The notes beneath the pieces are model-generated. The model was not told the origin of the DNA. It made no database searches and saw nothing but the letters and a program-made list of their open reading frames with translations. Made by a program: the position numbers and the translations under genes. This document shows positions 35,818 through 64,000 of a stretch of 64,000 bases of DNA, piece after piece; positions within the stretch are counted from its first letter, which is position 1; each line of letters begins with the position of its first letter. Origin of the DNA: Mya arenaria (Eukaryota > Mollusca > Bivalvia > Myida > Myidae); assembly GCF_026914265.1 (NCBI RefSeq), contig NC_069130.1, forward strand, positions 39,859,306-39,923,305, in the 5' to 3' direction.

Positions 35818-36080
35818 CATTGGACAGATTGTTCAGAACATTGTTACAGATAACAACGTGATTATCGACATCGTTGTTAACTTTCAATCGTTAACAGTTT
35901 GATGACTGCTTATATGATTATAAACAAGAACAGTGGAAACAGTTGTGACAAATCTTGTTAGAAATTCAGCAGATCACAAGTGTATCCATTAAACTTCCTG
36001 AGCAGTTATTTTGAAAGTTTACAACAACGAAGTTAACAACGTTGTTAATTTTAACAAAACTCTGAACAATCGGCCCATTG
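35818..36080. mobile_element. MITE with GATTGTTCAGA termini
   Basis: CATTGGACAGATTGTTCAGA at the left and the inverted TCTGAACAATCGGCCCATTG at the right, plus further inner pairing (AACAACGT and ACGTTGTT). It sits in the putative TMEM209 3' UTR or flank. Confidence 0.65.
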
Positions 36081-36310
36081 TTTTCAGTATGCAATGAAAA
36101 TGACATGCACCAAAGTATTACAACTACTGGCATGTTAGATGAGTGGGGAAAACTATTTCTGTACAGTCATTGAAATCAGACTTATGGATGAACAAATGTA
36201 GACTTCTGTTTGTGAGCCTTAGTCAATAATCTCATTGAGTTTCATATCACACACTTATTATGGAAATTACCCTTAAATGAAGGACATTAAATATGAACAG
36301 CCTAGTAAGC

Positions 36311-58119
<21,809 letters not shown>

Positions 58120-58333
58120 CTGCCAAAAGCAAAAAAAAGGTAACCACTTTTGTAATGTTTATTGTTATTTGAATGTCAAGCTAGACTAGCTATATTCTAT
58201 CTATCTTCTATTAATATCAAACCCCTACTGGGGATCTAAACATTCGCGCGTAAAACTGCAAGAATGTTAGTTAAGGTTGTGAAAGAAACGGAATTTTTAA
58301 AAACAAAGTTAAAATGAGGAGGTACAGATTAGG

Positions 58334-58620
58334 TTAAAAAAGTAAAGAGTTTTGATAGCTCATAGATGGCGAGACATGTTCAATCCGGCAGACAGCCTGA
58401 TTGAACTGCTCCAGGGTAGGGCAGGCCACTATGTTTGGTGGGAGGTTGTTCCAATGGAAGACAGCTCTTGGGTTGAAAAAGAATTTGTATTAGTTGTTGG
58501 TGGCAGATATTAATCTGTAAGAGCTGTGATAATGCATAGATGGTCTTGTCAGAGGGATAAGGTAGCCAGAGATAGGGATTGCTATTCGATATATTGGCAC
58601 AGCCTCCAAATAGTTTGATA
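58334..58620 (-). pseudogene. LINE reverse-transcriptase C-terminal relic
   Basis: Minus strand reads RPSMHYHSSYRLISATNN, a stop, then FFNPRAVFHWNNLPPNIVAC with TLEQFNQAV and a terminal stop at 58334. N-P-R-x-V-x-x-W-N-x-L-P-P is the hallmark end of CR1/RTE-like LINE polyproteins. Truncated and broken. Confidence 0.75.
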
Positions 58621-58780
58621 GGAGTTCACTTCTCTGCTAATGGTATATAGCAAAGATGTAATTTAAGAAGTATTGTAATGTAATTCAAAGAGATTATTTA
58701 GGCATTTCGAGATTTTCTGACTTTGTTAAAGTGCAGTAATTGTTAGTATATGCTAGATAGTTGGTATGAGTGACCCCTAG

Positions 58781-58872
58781 TCATTCTAAAATGCCGTCCA
58801 GGCTTTTTTATTAATGATGATTAGCCTGGACTAACCATCATAAAAAAAAGCCTGGACGGCATTTTAGAATGA
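58781..58872. mobile_element. Short fold-back element
   Basis: TCATTCTAAAATGCCGTCCA with GGCTTTTTTA pairs with AAAAAAAGCCTGGACGGCAT and TTTAGAATGA, leaving a loop of about 30 bp that itself contains TAGCCTGGACTAACC. Confidence 0.75.
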
Positions 58873-59550
58873 ATAGAGTGACCCCTTGGATGAATCTGTA
58901 GATTTTTTTTTATATTTTAGGTTAAATGTCACTGAATTTTGTACAGGTCAAATGACACCAAAGCAGGAGCTCATTCCCACCAAATCACTGTGAACTTTTC
59001 AATATTCGGCCCCTAGACAATGATCTTAAAAACTTTTTCACATATCTATACAATACGATAACACGACCACATAATAATCGTACATTTCAAGTTTATTGAT
59101 AGTCATACAAAACGAACAAATTCGCTCAAAAGTGCAAATATTTTAATTTTCGAACCTTGCTGATTTTTTTAATCTACGACATAAGGCGCTTTGCTAAAAG
59201 GGTTACACTACACGAAATGTTTGGTCGATGACCCGGAACTGTCGAGATCACGATACTCAACGCAGCGGTAGCTTCCCTTTGCTGTACAATATTTCAAGAT
59301 AGTAGTTCTTAACCATATCTAAACCATTTAAAGTGTAAGCTCACGAACTTCAGCATAATCAGCTTACTTCCTAATTTGTGTATTGAATTCATAGAAAATG
59401 AGGATTTGAACAGAATTAAATCCACAATAATAGACCATATACTGTAAAAAGTTTTTTTTCTTTTGTCTCTTTACTTTGAAGGCCATATTGAAAATTAGAA
59501 TTTATGTTCTCATAATTATGTCTAAATGTGTAACCTTTGGAAAATAAAGC

Positions 59551-59610
<60 letters not shown>

Positions 59611-62050
59611 CATACATTTTAAAAATCTATGTACTGTAAACCATAAAGTAACAGTCATTGTAATTTTGTTCTTGTGATAATTTACTGGTATTCGTTTTTA
59701 GTTTCATAACATGTCTGAATACTAAAAACTCTATTAAATTTATGTTAACATGGCTAATACATGACATTTTCCTATGCTAAGAATCTATACATACATATAC
59801 AAGTGTGGTATTCAGATGTCGAATATGCTAATCTGACCTTTTCATTAGAAAGGTGAAGGGACTTATCATTATTTTAATAATACATATGTCATCTGAAAGA
59901 ACCCTAGCTACATGTATAACCTTAGAGTTTAGGCCCACTTACGACCCAAACAACCGAATGAAAGAACCCTGCTGTATTGTTATGTGTTAAGTATAATAAA
60001 AACACTCAGACACTTGTGTATGTAAAGGGGTAAGTCAGACCCGAAACGGGATTTGTATTATAGGTAAATTCTGTACAACAGTTAAACATAAAACAAACTA
60101 TGATTCTTGAAATACATTATCACAATGCATATGATTGATGGTTCGTATAGGCGGAGCTTATCAGAGCATATCAGAGACCACTACACATACATGTATAACC
60201 TAAGGTTTATGGCCACTTGTGATGCCAACAATCAACTGAAAGAACCCTACATGTATAACCCAAGGTTTAGGGCCACTTGTGATGCACAAAATCATCTGAG
60301 AAAACATTAATTGTATGGGTATGCAAGACGTCTGTCCAGTTTATGTGAGCAAGCTATCTATAGCTTTATAAAGATCACTGTTTACTAACCATGGATTAAC
60401 CCATGCTATCTTTTCGGGAATTTGAAGACATGATAGAGGGGAGATAAATAACATATAATTTATGAAAGATAATATTTTATTGTAAGCACATAACGTCATA
60501 TTATATATTCTGAGCAGTCTGAACCACCATTATGTGGTAATCTAAAGATGTGGTATACATACAAACAACATTGGCAGCTATTTACATTCAATGCATTCTG
60601 TTAACTCTACACTCTTTCTGTTGAATGTAGTTAAACGGAATGGGTCAGTCGTTGGTATCTGACCATGAACTAACAGTGACATAAAAAATTCACATTATTA
60701 AAGGAAACACAGCAGTAACAACAGTCTTCATTATAAATCAGGAAATAATTTTTGGGGGTCATCTTACCAAGTTACCAACAATCATTTGATCATATGATCC
60801 GAACAATATTTTTGTTAACCTTTATTCTTGGCAACTTTGAGAAATATTTTGAAACAATAATAAAAAGTAAATAGGCTGATTGAAAAAGAATCTAGCATGT
60901 TCATATAAACTTGCAAATTTGAATCTTCATTTGATTTCCAAGCACACATGTTATATTTGTGATGTAGACCCAATGATATGATGGCCCCAATTGCCAACAA
61001 AAACAAAAACTACAACAACAACAACCAATTAAGTTCATGGTTATGACATTTTTGACAATATTAATCAATTTTGTGGTGTCATAATTTTTCTAAAGAAAGT
61101 ACTAAAACTACATAAAAAATAAACATATACATGTATATCAAATAAGACAAAAATTAACAACTAGGGTTAAATCATGTTAACACGCACGCTACAAATGACT
61201 GGGGCCGATTAAATTTTGACTCAAGGTTTTTCTTCATAAAAATCTATACAGCTGACATTTTCTTTTTTTGGTAACCTTGAATATGTTTGTTAATAATTGG
61301 CATAGGTTAATTTAATGATCTGTTGTGGATGACTTGATGTGAAAATCTAGCTGTTGCCATTACTGACTAGTGACATTAGTGTATTGCAGATGATCGATTA
61401 TAATCGAAAAGGCCCAAGTTGACGACAATCGATAGTGAAATTTGAACAATCAATTATAGAAACAAGGGATGTAACTGCTATAGACTATATTTCTTTTCCT
61501 GGTTAATGCTAGTTAATGATGAAACGTTAAGGTGTTACTTTGTACAGTTATCTAGTCATATTTTTATCAGGTCAGTAAATCACTACAGAACCTTATTACA
61601 AGTTTTCTTTGTAATTTAATTGCTGAAGGATTGGTTCTCAACTTTTTATGATTGTGGTTAAAAGCAATTTTTAAAACATGTTACCATTAACTTCTTAATA
61701 TGTAAGAATTTATTTTTCTAAGTTTTCTGAAAGAAAGTGTTCTTTTAAAAAATATAGAATTCAACTGCTTGTTGTTCTTGTTAATCATTAAAAAGAAATT
61801 GATATTTTATAATCTTTGTCTTTATTTTACATATGTATACACCACTAAATGTAAGGCAAAAATGAGAGCCTGTGGTCTCATGTTCTGTGATAGTAACTTG
61901 TAAACACTAAAAGATAGTTCTGTTCGGAATAAATTATGTTATTTATACAAACAAATGTACAAACAATATTAAAAGGGAACATTGGTGCTTTAGACTGGTG
62001 CATGTACTGTTTCTGTATGGCTCAATGTGATTACAAAAGATTAATAATAA
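58873..62050. other. Upstream flank of TMEM209, no gene recognised
   Basis: AT-rich. 59190-59300 is locally richer in CG and could hold the TMEM209 promoter or untranslated first exon, judged by position only. A (TTA)n microsatellite lies at 59553-59610. A twofold direct repeat (ATGTATAACC(T/C)AAGGTTTANGG) lies at 60190-60290. Confidence 0.35.
59553..59610. repeat. TTA/ATT microsatellite
   Basis: About 19 uninterrupted trinucleotide units. The poly-Ile frame on the minus strand is an artefact. Confidence 0.97.
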
Positions 62051-62190
62051 CTGTCATGTGTTCCCGTTCTGGATAGAAAAATCCGACCCGAGGGCACCTG
62101 CGTTGCCAGGTAACGAGGCTTGCCGAGTAACCGGCTACGCAGCGTGCCCAAGGGTCGGATTTTTCTATCCGGAACGGACACACATGACAG
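62051..62190. mobile_element. Long palindromic fold-back element
   Basis: CTGTCATGTGTTCCCGTTCT with GGATAGAAAAATCCGACCCG and AGGGCAC pairs with GTGCCCAAGGGTCGGATTTT, TCTATCCGGAACGGACACAC and ATGACAG. Arms about 48 bp, loop about 45 bp. Confidence 0.85.
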
Positions 62191-63915
62191 ATATTTTTTC
62201 TAGCATACATTAAATTACATTTTTTGTGAAGAAAATACATAAAATAACGCATTTTTATACGTATCACCAAAAAGTGTGTGCGATGATGTTTACTGACGTC
62301 ATGACGCGCAGTAATTTGTATTCACTGCATACGTCAATAAGTTCCTTCGACATCACGTCTTTTAACGGTTATTTTGTTTTATTTTTTAAAGTTTATTTTT
62401 CTAAAGTTAATGTTAATGGAACTCATCTATTTAAATATCATAATTATGATTACATAAAGTGTATTATAAAAGAAATTGAAATTATTACGTCACAGCGCGT
62501 GACTCATCTGGCATGGGGGGATGCCAGATGGAGTTTTCCAGCACGGCTAAATTCACCGGAAATGCCTATCCAGTGTGCTAGAAAATTAAATAATGATTAA
62601 ATCAATTAATAATCGATCATTGATCGGTTTCATAAACCGATTATCGATAGTATTTTTTCTGTTCGATTCCCAACACTAAGTGACGTTCCTATCTTAGTTA
62701 AAGTTTAAAGTTGAGACGAAAATCCTCAATGAAAACTGGCCCCAGTTGTGAACTATAAAAATAATGGAAACATGTAAAAAAACACATACCAAAAACACAC
62801 AGAAAAATTGCATAGTAAATGTTTCAACTAAATATCTTGCATTTCCATAAATATAATAAGTTTACACTGGTGATTTCTCATATAACCAAAGGTAAGAAAT
62901 ACAAACATAAAAGGTAGGAGAGCAGTGTCTGGCAGTATTAGTTTTTTCACATAAGTATTGACAGGCTTTTCAAGAGATTTTGATGAAACAGAACAGCTAT
63001 TGATGAAATAATACTTAAAACTAACTGAAACAGGGAGTAAAAGTTGTATGACGGTCTATTATTAAAATTTATGACGTCATTTAACTCGCACCAAATTAAA
63101 GCGCCATAGGGGGAAATCAATCAGGGCCCAATTTATGGTATGTGAGAGTAACACCAAATTAATGTGTTTTTGTCAAGTTGAATTGACTTCTATTTCGACT
63201 TGAGTATCAACACACTCAATCCTAGTAAAAACAAATGACATGGTAAGCATGTTTCAATTAAAATTATTTCATAATCATGATGTCATTAAAAATCGGCCGA
63301 TTTCTGTGTTTAAACATCTGACAAATAAAGCACTAGTTATTGCCTTTTTGAAGCTGTGATGAGCCTCGCCATACTAATAGAAAAGTTGAGCACATGTTTA
63401 TAAATTTTGAGTTATCTCCCATGGAAAATGAAATTACTGATATTAATCGGTGTTTATTTTTTTTTTAAATATGGAAATCAGTATTAATTTTGCATTTATT
63501 TCATTCAACTGATTTAATAAAGGTCCGTTTTTTGCAGCTTGTAACATGAAAATTAATACAAAACTGATATTGCTTTCAGGGCAAAATAAACCCATAGCCC
63601 ATCGCAGTCAAATAAGCGTGACTATGTTCCACATGAAAATCTGCACATTTTATGAAAGTTTCCTATTTTTTCAAGACAAACATACAAATGTTTTTGCATA
63701 TTTTTTTTGAAATTCGAAGCAAAATTACAAAATTTCAAAATAACATTTAAAGTCACCATGAAAAGATGTGTGTAAATATAATTTGCTGGCTACTGCTTTC
63801 TGCTGGCAACTACTCTCCATTTAGTACAAAATTTTAAAATAAAGTAACATCACTCTTTTATATGATTAAAATATTCAGCAGTACCTGTTTGACAACTTGA
63901 CATCAAGATAAGTAG
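62191..63915. other. AT-rich flank, no gene recognised
   Basis: A small hairpin CATCTGGCAT(GGGGGG)ATGCCAGATG lies at 62508-62531. Nested ATCGAT palindromes lie at 62604-62660 and at 61392-61440. The 124-codon frame at 62226-62600 has no similarity I recognise and covers repeat-like sequence. Confidence 0.3.
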
Positions 63916-63956
63916 CCCCCCCCCCCCCCCCCCCCCCCCGCCCCCCTTATAGCAGC
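63916..63956. repeat. Poly-C tract of 34, then G, then six C
   Basis: An uninterrupted C34 run (63916-63949), the longest homopolymer in the window. The minus strand is a G-run able to form G-quadruplexes. Length is likely unstable or imprecisely assembled. Confidence 0.95.
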
Positions 63957-64000
63957 CAATCAGTCATTTGGCTATTGACCTCAGAGTCAATAGGGTTAAA

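Overview
This 64 kb window is animal nuclear DNA, most likely from a marine bivalve mollusc. That is inferred from the AT-rich, intron-dense sequence, the many minisatellites, the small inverted-repeat transposons, and repeats with roughly 150-170 bp tandem cores of the kind known from bivalves. There are no operons, ribosome binding sites or CRISPR arrays. Genes had to be rebuilt from short exons, so most long open frames in the window are chance frames inside satellites.

Two coding loci can be supported, both on the minus strand. (1) TMEM209, a nuclear-envelope/nuclear-pore-associated membrane protein, is encoded by 14 exons between 58119 and 36311. All splice phases agree, giving 1518 nt or 505 residues. 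Its introns are packed with tandem arrays. One 84-bp array (49962-50561) has a splice acceptor at one end, a donor at the other, no stop, and matching phase, so it could be a 200-codon cassette exon. Another array is built from the exon 11 splice donor.
(2) A composite transposase locus runs from 30611 to about 18032. In order it encodes an SGNH/GDSL-hydrolase-like domain over four exons, a C2H2 finger, a 2A-like ribosome-skipping motif that fills the end of its own exon, two more C2H2 fingers, two SWIM-type zinc motifs, a Cys-rich segment, and a decayed transposase core resembling the KDZ (Kyakuja-Dileera-Zisupton) superfamily. Read literally, the 2A motif would split an SGNH/zinc-finger protein from a zinc-finger/transposase protein. 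The transposase part is broken by about seven or eight frameshifts. This is the most interesting system in the window.

Layout: 1-4.1 kb holds MITEs and a tRNA-derived SINE. 4.7-10.4 kb holds a possible plus-strand spliced, mostly non-coding transcript with a tandem-core repeat in one intron. 10.5-17.4 kb holds MITEs, degenerate tandem repeats and otherwise unrecognised AT-rich DNA. 17.4-30.9 kb is the SGNH-2A-KDZ locus. 31-36 kb is intergenic, with several repeats and transposons. 36.3-58.1 kb is TMEM209. 58.3-64 kb is upstream DNA with a LINE relic, fold-back elements and a long poly-C tract. All family assignments are by eye; splice sites are inferred from GT/AG signals, phase and protein similarity.
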